A stretch of DNA of 64,000 bases from an uncultured Bacteroidales bacterium (GCA_905236635.1 CAJOCJ010000007.1:1-64000); one strand, 5' to 3'. Positions 1-8,884 are shown, numbered from the stretch's first letter. Made by a program: numbers and translations. Notes: a model not told the origin generated them from the letters alone.

Positions 1-50
1 GCCATAACCGCCGTGAGCACTAAAGCTTTTAATGTTTTTTGTTTTTTCAT
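1..50 (-). CDS. Start of an exported protein (truncated by window edge)
   Basis: Only the first 16 codons lie in the window. They begin with ATG at 48-50 and read MKKQKTLKALVLTAVM, a lysine-rich start followed by a hydrophobic run, as in a signal peptide. A promoter box on the same strand at 103-110 would give a leader of about 45 nt. The product cannot be identified. The protease gene upstream ends at a strong terminator, so this gene probably has its own transcript. Confidence 0.6.
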   Translation of the reverse strand, partial: MKKQKTLKALVLTAVM

Positions 51-102
51 TTGTTTTAAGTTATTATTTATCAATACTTTTGTTGTTTTCCAAAATCGGC
101 TG

Positions 103-110
103 CAAAATTA
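103..110 (-). promoter_or_regulatory. Promoter -7 box for the edge-truncated gene
   Basis: The minus strand reads TAATTTTGCA, matching the Bacteroidota sigma factor -7 consensus TAnnTTTG. It lies about 50 nt upstream of the ATG at position 50. I see no convincing -33 TTTG. Confidence 0.55.
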
Positions 111-156
111 CAACATTTTTTAATATGCCCGACAAAAAAATTTTAAAAATAAAAAA

Positions 157-178
157 GGGACGTGGTGTGCCACGTCCC
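157..178 (-). terminator. Rho-independent terminator after the C25 protease; repeat family B copy 1
   Basis: The arms GGGACGTGG (157-165) and CCACGTCCC (170-178) pair perfectly over 9 bp with a 4-nt loop. On the minus strand the hairpin is followed by a T-rich run (TTTTTTATTTTT), the form of an intrinsic terminator, and it sits 40 nt past the protease stop. The same 22-bp palindrome recurs after pfk (48830-48851) and inside the GH3 gene (4710-4731). Confidence 0.75.
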
Positions 179-220
179 TACAGTGTTTTATAGTCGTATT
201 TTTTTCGTTAATGACGACTG

Positions 221-3200
221 TTATCTTTTTATCACCTTGGTGATTGCGCCATCAGTTCTCACGAAATACATGCCGGCACTCATGCCTTCCAAATTAACCT
301 GAACGGTGCCAGAGGCGTTTTCCATGCGTCTGATCTCCTGTCCGAGGCTGTTGTAGATGACAACATCCGACATCTCTTCACCTAAATCGACATTCAAGAC
401 ATCGTTGGCTGGATTAGGATAAACTATGACACCATGTCTCTCAACGACTTCGTTCACGTCGGTGATGATGGTTGTAGGCGGGAACACCACGTTGTCGATC
501 CATGCGCAGTCTTGGCCGCTCGACACTGAATAGTCTTTAGTATACTCCCATCTGAGTTCATGGGTGCCAGGTGTCAGGGTAAATACGGCCTGTGTCCAAG
601 CCACTTCGCCTGACCATTCGCCCCTTGCTGTGCCGTCGATCTTGAAGAACATCTTGTCCCAGCCGCCTTCCGATGATACCTTATAATAGAAACTCATCTC
701 GCACTCGCTTTCCGTCATCACGTTGATATACAACGATGATGTCTCACTGTCCGAAATGTTCGTCGATTTGGCGCAATACTGTCCTTCGTAAGGGTTCTGT
801 GTGGTCACCTCCCAAGCGTAAATGATGCTCGGATAAGACCAGTTGTAAGCGCTCAAGTCGCCTGTCTCAAAGCCTTCCATCGTCTGTCCGACCTGGATAT
901 AATAGGTCTCGTGACAAGTATAATTCTCGTCATAGTATGCGGCGATGCTCAGCTGATACAAAGCACCCACTTGAGCCTCGTCGCTCAACGTGAAGTCCAT
1001 GTCGGCGGTAAACTCCCCACCTGCCACGATAGTTCCGAAGTCCCATTCAGTTGTTGGAATATTTATCACATCGTGGCCGTTGAACACCACAAATGTTGCC
1101 GTCGGCATGTCGGCGCCGCCGTTGTTTCTCCATGTAAAATGTACTATTCCGCTGCCGCCAGGGTTCAAAGCCTGTCCGGATGGCGTCTCAAGCAATGCTG
1201 CGACAAATTCTATTTCAGGAGCATAAATCCTGGCATCGAAGTGGCTCTCCCATGTGTCGGTGCCGTCGGTGCAGACAATGTTGAAACGGACCATGGTGTT
1301 GTTAGGCACGTTGTCACTCACCGTGAAGGCGAAGGCATTGTCAAGGGTAATCGTCGCATGTCCTGCCATATTACCGATGTTGGCTGTTGGCTGGCTTATT
1401 GTCACATACTCACTCTCGCAGGAGATGGTGGCAGTCACGTTGCTTGCGTCAACGCTGCCGACGTTTTCCAACACCATATCAAATGAATAGTCACCGCCAA
1501 ACTCCATCTGGCTGCCGCCATTGAGTTCATAGCTTTCATAAACCACGTATGGGGTGGTGCTTGGCACAGCCATTATCTCAACATCCTGAGGATATGAGTT
1601 CACGCCTGTCACCTTCATTATCATGTTGCCTACGTTCTGCAGACCGCCGTCGATGTTGATTTCTGCCACGCCGTTCTCATCGGTAACGCCCATTGCTATG
1701 ACTTCGTCATCCATATAAAGCAGACAGCGGTAGTTCTTCAGTCCGTTGCTGTTAGGGTCGGTCACGGTGACTTCGAATGACTGTGTGCCTACGACCAACT
1801 GTGATGGGGTCTCCACCATAGCTGTAAACGGCTCGTCGAGCCACACGTTGACGGCGCCGTCGCCGAGTACGTTCAAGTCGTAGAAGTTCCAACGCAGAGC
1901 GCCTTCCTCCCACTGTCCTGGAGCTGTCACCCATGGTGCCGTTGCGCATTTGCCTTCCGAGATGGCGTTGCCAAGCAGTCCGATGCGGTCGTTCCACTGT
2001 GCGTCGGTCATCTCACGCTGCAGGTGCGGGGCTGGACCTTCGGTCTGACCCTCATTGAACCAGCCGTAACGCGAGTTGCCGATGACGGCGACGGCGAAAT
2101 TCTGCATGGTGACCATGTCTTCGAGGATACAGTTCTCATCGAAAGCGCCGCAGTCGCAACCATGAGTATGGAAGAAGGTGTAGTTATGGGTTGTGCCGTT
2201 GAGGTTAGAGAAATCGCTGTTGGAGATGCCATACCAGCCGGCCACGTAATTAGTGTTGGCGTGGCCCACGTGATGCACATAACTCGTGCCAGCGTTGATG
2301 GCGTTGCGGAAGCCCGAAGCGCTCCAGTTGCCCTCTTCATCATATAACTTAGTGAAGTTGTATGTTGCAGGATAACCCGTAGTGGTATATCCGTTGTCGT
2401 CATGTGTGCCTATGAGCAGCTCCAGATAATCAGAGCCGTTTGTGACCGGGTTGTTATAGAGATTCTCTCCGCCGAAACACACCTTATGGAACTCGCCGAG
2501 GACCGGGGTCTGCTGATATGACAAGGTCTTATGAATTATATTCTGTAACTCCGTGGCAGTCTGGAACGGCATACGACTGATACCTATCTCCGGATAGAGG
2601 TCGTCTTCGCCTGGCTCACCATAGCGGTTGTTGCCATTGTCGTTCCAAGTGCCGTCAAGACCTGAATAATAGAGGTCGGCAGGAATTGTATTGCTCTCCT
2701 GGTCGCCGCCACCCGATGTTACATAGCAATAGAAACCGCGGTGAGGAACGATATTGATATCGCCACCCAAAACCACCATCATGATACCGTTGGTCTGGTA
2801 TTCCTGGATGATGTAATTACGGATCTTGTCCTGGTTGTCGTTGCCCGTCATCTGAGAGTAAATATCTGACACTGCGACGATTCTGTTACGCAGACCGATG
2901 CTGTTGTAATAATTGCAATATTCGGTGTAGCCACTGACATACTCCGAACTTGTGATGATAAGCAGGTCATAAGCTGTCACTTCACGACCTTTTGTCTGAT
3001 AATTATCCACCATCTCTGGGTTCTGTGCAAGACGCTTCACGCTGTTTTTCACCTCTTGTGTACCCCAAAGCATATCGTCATGGCTGACCTTAGAAGCCTT
3101 AGTGTTTACACGCACTTTTGCACTTTTAGCATACATCACCCTGCCTTCCGAAGGGATATATTGCACAGGAGTGAATGAAGCTAATGCAAAGCCGTATCCA

Positions 3201-3607
3201 TTTTTGTATTGTGTTGTCACAACGCCGTGATTCTCGGCAGGATACACACTTTTTGAAGCATAAACATCTTCATTAACTATCAGATCTCTTACCACATTAT
3301 CGCCAACGGTTCTTGAAGGCTGATAAGGGAAAAGGTTGACATTTCCTTTAATCTCTTGAAAATCAGAGAGTTCGACTTCGATTGACTCCGCTTCAGTGCC
3401 TTGTGGCAGCATCAGGCTGACCATCTGATATGGCAAGGAAGGATTACCAGCTATAGCGGTCTGCATACAGCCATCGAAACCGATTTGCTGATAGCCGCGA
3501 AATTCTGTAACTTTCGGATTATCAAAGTGATAAGTCATCTCTACTGTCTGAGCCGTCATCAAAAGACTCATCATAGACAGAAGCATTACGAACATTAATT
3601 TTTTCAT
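221..3607 (-). CDS. Secreted C25 (gingipain-family) cysteine protease with T9SS sorting domain
   Basis: A protease of 1128 residues, predicted to be secreted by T9SS and anchored to or released from the cell surface. The ATG at 3607 is chosen over one 13 codons upstream because a signal peptide (MKKLMFVMLLS..., to about residue 20) starts there. The central C25 domain carries HHVGHA with His449 and HTHGCDCG with Cys484 and Cys486; the His-Cys spacing is close to that of gingipains. Beta-sandwich segments follow, then a cleaved-adhesin or MAM-like jelly roll at about 910-1045. A type A sorting domain with YPNPANDVLNVD ends in a lysine-arginine tail. Two cysteines stand near the catalytic position, so which is the nucleophile is uncertain. 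It is divergent from the GH3 gene. Substrate specificity cannot be read. Confidence 0.9.
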   Translation of the reverse strand: MKKLMFVMLLSMMSLLMTAQTVEMTYHFDNPKVTEFRGYQQIGFDGCMQTAIAGNPSLPYQMVSLMLPQGTEAESIEVELSDFQEIKGNVNLFPYQPSRTVGDNVVRDLIVNEDVYASKSVYPAENHGVVTTQYKNGYGFALASFTPVQYIPSEGRVMYAKSAKVRVNTKASKVSHDDMLWGTQEVKNSVKRLAQNPEMVDNYQTKGREVTAYDLLIITSSEYVSGYTEYCNYYNSIGLRNRIVAVSDIYSQMTGNDNQDKIRNYIIQEYQTNGIMMVVLGGDINIVPHRGFYCYVTSGGGDQESNTIPADLYYSGLDGTWNDNGNNRYGEPGEDDLYPEIGISRMPFQTATELQNIIHKTLSYQQTPVLGEFHKVCFGGENLYNNPVTNGSDYLELLIGTHDDNGYTTTGYPATYNFTKLYDEEGNWSASGFRNAINAGTSYVHHVGHANTNYVAGWYGISNSDFSNLNGTTHNYTFFHTHGCDCGAFDENCILEDMVTMQNFAVAVIGNSRYGWFNEGQTEGPAPHLQREMTDAQWNDRIGLLGNAISEGKCATAPWVTAPGQWEEGALRWNFYDLNVLGDGAVNVWLDEPFTAMVETPSQLVVGTQSFEVTVTDPNSNGLKNYRCLLYMDDEVIAMGVTDENGVAEINIDGGLQNVGNMIMKVTGVNSYPQDVEIMAVPSTTPYVVYESYELNGGSQMEFGGDYSFDMVLENVGSVDASNVTATISCESEYVTISQPTANIGNMAGHATITLDNAFAFTVSDNVPNNTMVRFNIVCTDGTDTWESHFDARIYAPEIEFVAALLETPSGQALNPGGSGIVHFTWRNNGGADMPTATFVVFNGHDVINIPTTEWDFGTIVAGGEFTADMDFTLSDEAQVGALYQLSIAAYYDENYTCHETYYIQVGQTMEGFETGDLSAYNWSYPSIIYAWEVTTQNPYEGQYCAKSTNISDSETSSLYINVMTESECEMSFYYKVSSEGGWDKMFFKIDGTARGEWSGEVAWTQAVFTLTPGTHELRWEYTKDYSVSSGQDCAWIDNVVFPPTTIITDVNEVVERHGVIVYPNPANDVLNVDLGEEMSDVVIYNSLGQEIRRMENASGTVQVNLEGMSAGMYFVRTDGAITKVIKR

Positions 3608-3643
3608 CTTATAATTTTTAATGATTAATCTTTTAAAAGTCTG

Positions 3644-3651
3644 CAAAGGTA
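3644..3651 (-). promoter_or_regulatory. Promoter -7 box of the C25 protease gene
   Basis: The minus strand reads TACCTTTGCA, a match to TAnnTTTG. It lies 37 nt before the ATG at 3607 and the leader between is AT-rich. The divergent GH3 promoter box starts 33 nt away on the other strand, so both genes share this short control region. Confidence 0.6.
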
Positions 3652-3683
3652 CATTTTTTTTTAATATGTGAAGATTTTATTTG

Positions 3684-3691
3684 TAATTTTG
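3684..3691 (+). promoter_or_regulatory. Promoter -7 box of the GH3 gene, nearly leaderless
   Basis: TAATTTTG ends only 4 nt before the ATG at 3696. With transcription starting about 5-8 nt past the box, the mRNA would have almost no leader. The alternative start, ATG at 3702, would still be nearly leaderless. Confidence 0.55.
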
Positions 3692-3695
3692 TAGT

Positions 3696-5900
3696 ATGAA
3701 AATGAGAAATTTTGCCATAATAACGCTGTTTTTGTTGGTGTCGTGTTCGTCGCCGAAGCGTGATGATATTGATAAAAAAGTCGATAACTTATTGAGTCAG
3801 ATGACTTTAGAGGAAAAAATCGGGCAGCTATGTTGTCCGATAGGCTTTTCGCTCGATGACGAGGCGTATCATCGTTTGATGGACACCCTGCCTGTTGGTG
3901 GTTTCTGGGCGGTGCAGCGTGCTGACCCATGGTCGCGGAAGACTCTCGAGACAGGTCTTGATGCGAGAGAATCGGCCTCGAAGTTCAACGAGATGCAGCG
4001 TTATGCGGTAGAAAACACGCGCCTCGGCATCCCGATCTACTGGGCTGAGGAGTGTCCGCATGGCCTCATGGCTGTGGGCGCCACGGTGTATCCAACCGGT
4101 CTCGGGCTCGCGGCGACATGGGACGAGGAGTTATTATATAAAGTAGGTGACGCCATTGGCGCCGAGGCCGCAGGCCGAGGCGCTCAGTTTGCGTTCGGAC
4201 CGGTGATAGATATAGCACGAGACCCACGCTGGTCGCGTGTGGAAGAGACATTTGGTGAAGACCCTTACCTGTCGGGAACCCTCGGCGGCGCCGTCGTGAG
4301 AGGCATGCAGAACCATCTGGCGGCGACGGTGAAACACTTCGCGGCATACGGCATCCCTGAAGGCGGGCACAACGGCGCCGCCTCGATGACGGGACCAAAC
4401 ATGCTGGCGTCGGACTATATCTCCAACTTCGAGATCGTTGTGAAAAACGGCGCCAAGAGCATCATGACATCATACAACGCCATCGACGGAACACCTTGTA
4501 CGTCAAACAGTTACCTCCTTAAAGACATCCTCCGCGAGCAGTGGGGATTCAAAGGCATAGTGTTCTCCGACCTAGGCAGCATCTGGGCGCTGCACAGCAC
4601 TCACAGGACGGCAAAAGACCAGACCGAGGCGACGGCACAGGCATTGAATGCAGGCGTTGACATCGACCTGGGCGCATCAAATTATAGGGTTTATCTTAAA
4701 AACCTTGTAAGGACGCGGCGCGCCACGTCCCTTCAAATCGACGACGCCGTGCGGCGCGTACTGCGTTTCAAATACGAAATCGGACTGTTTGACAACCCGT
4801 ATATCGAGGTGCCAGATACCAAAAATAACGAATCATTGAGTTTAGAAACATCAAGAAAATCTATCGTTTTGCTAAAAAACGACGGCATTCTTCCTCTGTC
4901 GAAAGATATCAAAAAAATTGCCGTCATCGGACCTAATGCCGACAACACCTACAACCAGTTGGGTGACTACACCGCGCCGCAGGATCCAGACGACGTCGTC
5001 ACCGTATTAGAAGGCATCAGAAATCGCGCCAGTGCCGACACTAAGATCGTTTACGCCAAGGGATGCTCCATCCGTGACACGCAAGATGCCGACTTCAGCG
5101 AGGCCATCGACGCAGCGAAATATGCCGACGTCACAATACTGGTGGTCGGAGGCTCAAGCGCCCGCGACTTCAAGACGTCATACGAAGAAACTGGCGCCGC
5201 TCTCGTCAGCGATCACATCTCCGACATGGACTGTGGCGAAGGCTACGACCGCGTCTCGTTGGAGCTCTCAGGCTTGCAAGAAGACCTGATAAAAGAAATA
5301 GCAAATCTTCACAAACCATTGATTATCATCTACATCGAAGGACGTCCATATCTGAAGAACACAGCCAACGCATCGGCAAACGCCCTGCTCACGGCATTCT
5401 ACCCTGGCGAGCAAGGCGGCAACGCCATCGCCGACGTCATCTTCGGAAACTACAACCCAGCCGGGCGTTTGCCGATTTCGCAGCCCCGTCATACAGGCCA
5501 GATTCCAGTGTATTATTCGCAGCCAAGACCTCACGACTACGTCGAATGCGAGAGCTCTCCCCTTTTCTGTTTCGGCCACGGCCTGAGTTATACGGATTTT
5601 GAATATAAAAATCTGAGTGTCAATAAATCAGATAATAAAATAGTGTTCTCGTTCGATGTCACCAACACCGGCGACTACGACGGCGACGAGGTGGTGCAGC
5701 TCTATCTGCGCGACGAATACGCCACCATCACGCCAGCCGAGAAGCTTCTGAAAGGCTTCAAACGTGTATTTATACAAAAGTCTGACACTCAACACATTAC
5801 TCTCACCATCTCAACACAGAATCTCGAGTCAGGGGAGTTCACGATAATGGTCGGCGCCTCGTCGGATGACATCCGTTTGAAAGAAAAAATTGTAATTTAA
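3696..5900 (+). CDS. GH3 family beta-glucosidase-like lipoprotein
   Basis: A glycoside hydrolase of 734 residues that should cleave terminal beta-linked sugars (glucosidase or xylosidase) in the periplasm or at the outer membrane. The N-terminus has a lipoprotein signal, LFLLVSC, with the acceptor cysteine near residue 17. The TIM-barrel domain contains KHFAAYG and the nucleophile motif GIVFSDLG (Asp292). An alpha/beta sandwich domain (from about 390) and a C-terminal fibronectin III-like domain (about 635-725) follow, the usual GH3 order. Codons 339-346 are written in a copy of a terminator-like palindrome (4710-4731), giving LVRTRRATSLQIDDAV where relatives usually have an acidic linker of the same length. 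Exact substrate is not predictable. Confidence 0.9.
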   Translation: MKMRNFAIITLFLLVSCSSPKRDDIDKKVDNLLSQMTLEEKIGQLCCPIGFSLDDEAYHRLMDTLPVGGFWAVQRADPWSRKTLETGLDARESASKFNEMQRYAVENTRLGIPIYWAEECPHGLMAVGATVYPTGLGLAATWDEELLYKVGDAIGAEAAGRGAQFAFGPVIDIARDPRWSRVEETFGEDPYLSGTLGGAVVRGMQNHLAATVKHFAAYGIPEGGHNGAASMTGPNMLASDYISNFEIVVKNGAKSIMTSYNAIDGTPCTSNSYLLKDILREQWGFKGIVFSDLGSIWALHSTHRTAKDQTEATAQALNAGVDIDLGASNYRVYLKNLVRTRRATSLQIDDAVRRVLRFKYEIGLFDNPYIEVPDTKNNESLSLETSRKSIVLLKNDGILPLSKDIKKIAVIGPNADNTYNQLGDYTAPQDPDDVVTVLEGIRNRASADTKIVYAKGCSIRDTQDADFSEAIDAAKYADVTILVVGGSSARDFKTSYEETGAALVSDHISDMDCGEGYDRVSLELSGLQEDLIKEIANLHKPLIIIYIEGRPYLKNTANASANALLTAFYPGEQGGNAIADVIFGNYNPAGRLPISQPRHTGQIPVYYSQPRPHDYVECESSPLFCFGHGLSYTDFEYKNLSVNKSDNKIVFSFDVTNTGDYDGDEVVQLYLRDEYATITPAEKLLKGFKRVFIQKSDTQHITLTISTQNLESGEFTIMVGASSDDIRLKEKIVI
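4710..4731. repeat. Repeat family B copy inside the GH3 coding sequence
   Basis: AGGACGCGG and CCACGTCCC flank a 4-nt loop, the same 22-bp layout as the terminator hairpins at 157-178 and 48830-48851. The identity extends outside the palindrome (GTA before, CTT after). The copy is read in frame and does not disrupt the gene. Confidence 0.7.
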
Positions 5901-5923
5901 TTTGATTTTTTAAATAAAACTTG

Positions 5924-5931
5924 TAATTTTG
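5924..5931 (+). promoter_or_regulatory. Promoter of the deacetylase-like gene, nearly leaderless
   Basis: TAATTTTG at 5924-5931 is preceded by TTTG at 5901-5904, a 19-nt gap that fits the Bacteroidota -33/-7 arrangement. The box ends 4 nt before the ATG at 5936, the same spacing as at the GH3 gene. Confidence 0.65.
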
Positions 5932-5935
5932 CGGT

Positions 5936-7252
5936 ATGGATATGCTCATTTTAGTACCGAAAACGACCAACCGTCTGCATTATATCTTTGACTTGATAAT
6001 CAAAGACTTACTCGGTATTTCGTTTAAGCTGACGACCGACAACGAGGTGTTTACGTCGCACAACGGCCCAAAATTTCATTACGGCGAAAACCAGTTTTGG
6101 AACGAGCCTTTTCAGAAGGCCGCCACCATACTTTATGAGCACGACATCACAGAGAAAGAGCTGAAAATCGTTGATTATAAAGACGTTAAGGCGATCTTCC
6201 CTGTCTATAACGAGAAGTCAATCTTCCCTTTTGACCTCTTCGCCGCCTCATTTTATTTCGTGTCGCGTTTCGAGGAATATCTGCCACACATCAACGACAA
6301 GTTTAACCGTTTTCAAGCCAAAGACTCTATCTTATTCAAAATGAATATGTTAGAGAAGCCATTGGTCAACATCTGGGCAATGGAATTGGGCGAGAAACTA
6401 AAGGCTTTTTATCCCGATCTGCAGCTGAAAAAACACACATTCCATTTCGTCCCAACTTACGATGTGGACGCCTCGTGGGCATACCGCAACAAAGGCGTTT
6501 TCCGCACCACCGCAGCCTTGACGCGTGATTTCTTCAACTTTGACTTCACAGAGTTCAAGCGCAGATGGCGTGTCATCACCGGCAAGGAACACGACCCGTT
6601 TGACACCTTCGACTACCAGCTTGAGGTCCAGAAAGAACTAGGACTTCACCCGAAATATTTCATTCTCTGCGGAGAATACGACCTTAACGACAAGAATATC
6701 TCATTGAGAAACAACGAGTTCCAGAACCTCATCAAGCGTCTCGGCGACTATGCGGAAGTGGGCATCCACCCATCGTATTCGTCATATCTCAACAAGGATA
6801 AAGTCAGAAAAGAGGTGAGAAACCTCTCCAAGGTGCTTAACCGCGAGATTCTCATGAGTCGCCAGCATTTCCTGAGACTCCAGATGCCTCTGAGCTATCA
6901 GATTCTCATCGACCTTGACATCACCGACGACTACACTATGGGGTACGCCACACAGGCGGGATTTCGTGCCAGCATTGCCACTTCGTTCCGTTTCTTCGAC
7001 CTCGAACACGACAACGTCACCAACCTCACCATACACCCGTTCACAGTGATGGACGGCACCTTGCGCGACTACCTCGACCTTAGCATCGACGAGTCGTTTG
7101 ACAAGACCGCCAAACTCATCGACGAGGTGAAGAAAGTCAACGGCACATTCATACTTCTTTGGCACAACGAGACACTCAGCGACGAGAAACGCTGGACTGG
7201 CTGGAAGGCATTATACAGACGAATACTCGACTACGCACTCGACAAGTCATGA
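5936..7252 (+). CDS. Polysaccharide deacetylase-like protein
   Basis: A protein of 438 residues resembling Bacteroidota proteins with an N-terminal DUF7033-type domain and a C-terminal NodB-like polysaccharide deacetylase domain. Visible landmarks are PTYDVDASW (Asp176 and Asp178, possible metal ligands), VGIHPSYSS, and LLWHNETLSD near the end. Such enzymes remove acetyl groups from surface or cell-wall sugars, but activity here is inferred from the family only. Translation may start at ATG 5936 or at ATG 5942 (MLILVPKTT), the commoner start in relatives. The stop overlaps the next start (ATGA), so the two genes are translationally coupled. Confidence 0.75.
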   Translation: MDMLILVPKTTNRLHYIFDLIIKDLLGISFKLTTDNEVFTSHNGPKFHYGENQFWNEPFQKAATILYEHDITEKELKIVDYKDVKAIFPVYNEKSIFPFDLFAASFYFVSRFEEYLPHINDKFNRFQAKDSILFKMNMLEKPLVNIWAMELGEKLKAFYPDLQLKKHTFHFVPTYDVDASWAYRNKGVFRTTAALTRDFFNFDFTEFKRRWRVITGKEHDPFDTFDYQLEVQKELGLHPKYFILCGEYDLNDKNISLRNNEFQNLIKRLGDYAEVGIHPSYSSYLNKDKVRKEVRNLSKVLNREILMSRQHFLRLQMPLSYQILIDLDITDDYTMGYATQAGFRASIATSFRFFDLEHDNVTNLTIHPFTVMDGTLRDYLDLSIDESFDKTAKLIDEVKKVNGTFILLWHNETLSDEKRWTGWKALYRRILDYALDKS

Positions 7253-8151
7253 TACGCTATTTAACTCATAATCAGATAGATACGCGACGTTGGGATGAAT
7301 GTATCGAGCAGAGTCCCAACGCCTTGGTCTATGTCTGGTCGTGGTATCTCGACGTGGTGCATCCTGGTTGGGAAGCGTTAGTCGAAGACGATTATGAGGC
7401 AGTCATGCCCCTTGCCGGAAATAAGAAATTCGGAATAAATTACCTGTTTCAGCCATTTTTTACTCAAAAATTCGGTGCTTTTGGCAAAAATGAGGTAAAA
7501 AAAGAAAAAATCGAAGCGTTTTTGAAAGCAATTCCGGAAAAATTCAAGTTTGCAGATTTCAGGATTGACGGAATCGACGGGAATCATAGGAATATCGAAC
7601 TTTCGTTGAAACAGGACTATGCTGATATTTTTGAGAATTACAATTCAAATACAAAACGAAATCTGTCGAAGGCGAAAAAAGAGGATATTGAGATAACTGA
7701 AGACGCGGAACCATCAGTAATTATTGACCTTTTCAGAAAAAACAAAGGTCAAGAGATAAAACACTGGGGCGATAAAGAATATGAGAGGCTGCTGAAACTC
7801 GTCGAAGAGGCCAAGAAACACGAAAAATGTTTGGTTTTAGGAGTTAAAAACAATGATAATCAGACAGTTGCAGGCGCATTTTTCATGATAAGCCACAACA
7901 AGATAGTATTTCTGTTCTCAGGTGCCGACGAGTCGAACAAAGACAGCCACGCTCTGACATTTTTAATTGATTTTGTCATAGGAAAATATAGCGGCACGGA
8001 TAAAATTTTGGATTTCGAAGGTTCTGACAATGACGGATTAGCTAGATTTTACAAGGGATTTGGAGGAGAAGAAAAAAATTATGCCGGCATAAGGTTCAAC
8101 AAGACAAAAGGCTTGACAAAACTTGCATTGAAAATCTTTAAAAAAATTTAA
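7249..8151 (+). CDS. GNAT/FemAB-like acyltransferase
   Basis: A protein of 300 residues with an acyltransferase fold of the GNAT, FemAB or BioF2-like type. The segment around SNTKRNLSKAKKEDIEI and the later GADESNKDSHALTFLIDF are typical of these Bacteroidota proteins. I take ATG 7249, which overlaps the upstream stop as ATGA, rather than an in-frame start 90 nt earlier that lies inside the deacetylase gene. Coupling to the deacetylase suggests a shared job in modifying a surface sugar or peptide. The acceptor and donor are unknown. Confidence 0.7.
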   Translation: MIRYLTHNQIDTRRWDECIEQSPNALVYVWSWYLDVVHPGWEALVEDDYEAVMPLAGNKKFGINYLFQPFFTQKFGAFGKNEVKKEKIEAFLKAIPEKFKFADFRIDGIDGNHRNIELSLKQDYADIFENYNSNTKRNLSKAKKEDIEITEDAEPSVIIDLFRKNKGQEIKHWGDKEYERLLKLVEEAKKHEKCLVLGVKNNDNQTVAGAFFMISHNKIVFLFSGADESNKDSHALTFLIDFVIGKYSGTDKILDFEGSDNDGLARFYKGFGGEEKNYAGIRFNKTKGLTKLALKIFKKI

Positions 8152-8157
8152 TAAACC

Positions 8158-8817
8158 ATGGTAAAAGTTATTGAATTAAGCAATTACAACAGCATTATCA
8201 ACAATTACGTAGCTGAGTTGAGGGATGTGGAGGTGCAGCAGGACAGGATGCGTTTCCGCAAGAACCTCGAGCGCATTGGCGAACTGATAGCATACGAAAT
8301 CAGTAAGACCCTTGATTATGAGAAGGTTGCTGTCACCACACCACTTGGCGAGAAGGAGACACGCATCATGGTCGAACAGCCTGTTTTGGCCACCATCATG
8401 CGCGCGGGACTGCCACTGCATCAAGGCTTTTTGAATGTCTTCGACAAGGCAGACAACGCCTTCATCGCTGCATACAGGAAATACGACAAAAACGAGGATT
8501 TCGAGATTCGTATTGAGTATTATTCCGCCGCTAACATCGACGGCCGCGTGCTGATGCTCGTCGACCCTATGCTCGCCACGGGATCGTCGCTGGTGCAGTG
8601 CCTCCATGGACTGCTTCATGACGAGATGAAGCCCAAGAAGCTGCATCTGGTGGCTGTCATTGCCAGCACCGAGGGCGTGGAATACGTGAAGAAGAAACTG
8701 TCGAGATACAACGCCACCCTGTGGGTTGCCGACATCGACGACGAGCTGACGGCGAAGGCATATATCGTGCCGGGATTAGGCGACGCCGGTGACCTCGCAT
8801 ACGGCGAGAAGGAATAA
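8158..8817 (+). CDS. upp: Uracil phosphoribosyltransferase
   Basis: A pyrimidine salvage enzyme of 219 residues that makes UMP from uracil and PRPP in the cytoplasm. The PRPP-binding motif VLMLVDPMLATGSSL, the segment ATIMRAGLPLHQGF and the C-terminal uracil-binding region IVPGLGDAGDLAYG are all present. Length is normal for the family. It begins 6 nt after the acyltransferase stop, so it is probably co-transcribed with it. A stuttering AT-rich repeat starts directly after its stop codon. Confidence 0.95.
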   Translation: MVKVIELSNYNSIINNYVAELRDVEVQQDRMRFRKNLERIGELIAYEISKTLDYEKVAVTTPLGEKETRIMVEQPVLATIMRAGLPLHQGFLNVFDKADNAFIAAYRKYDKNEDFEIRIEYYSAANIDGRVLMLVDPMLATGSSLVQCLHGLLHDEMKPKKLHLVAVIASTEGVEYVKKKLSRYNATLWVADIDDELTAKAYIVPGLGDAGDLAYGEKE

Positions 8818-8819
8818 AG

Positions 8820-8880
8820 TTTAGAGTTGAAAGTGTAGAGTTTAGAGTAGTTTAAAGTTTTAAGTTTAAAGTTCAAAGCA
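8820..8880. repeat. Stutter repeat (family C) after upp
   Basis: Successive variants of TTTAGAGTT, AGTGTAGAG and TTTAAAGTT fill the gap between upp and the symporter gene. The first 31 bases (8820-8850) match the reverse complement of 48851-48881 after pfk with one difference that I can see. Both copies begin immediately after a stop codon. Confidence 0.7.
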
Positions 8881-8884
8881 AGGC

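Noticed and set aside
911-1486. Plus-strand frame of 191 codons inside the C25 protease gene
   Set aside because: Antisense shadow with no promoter or domain.
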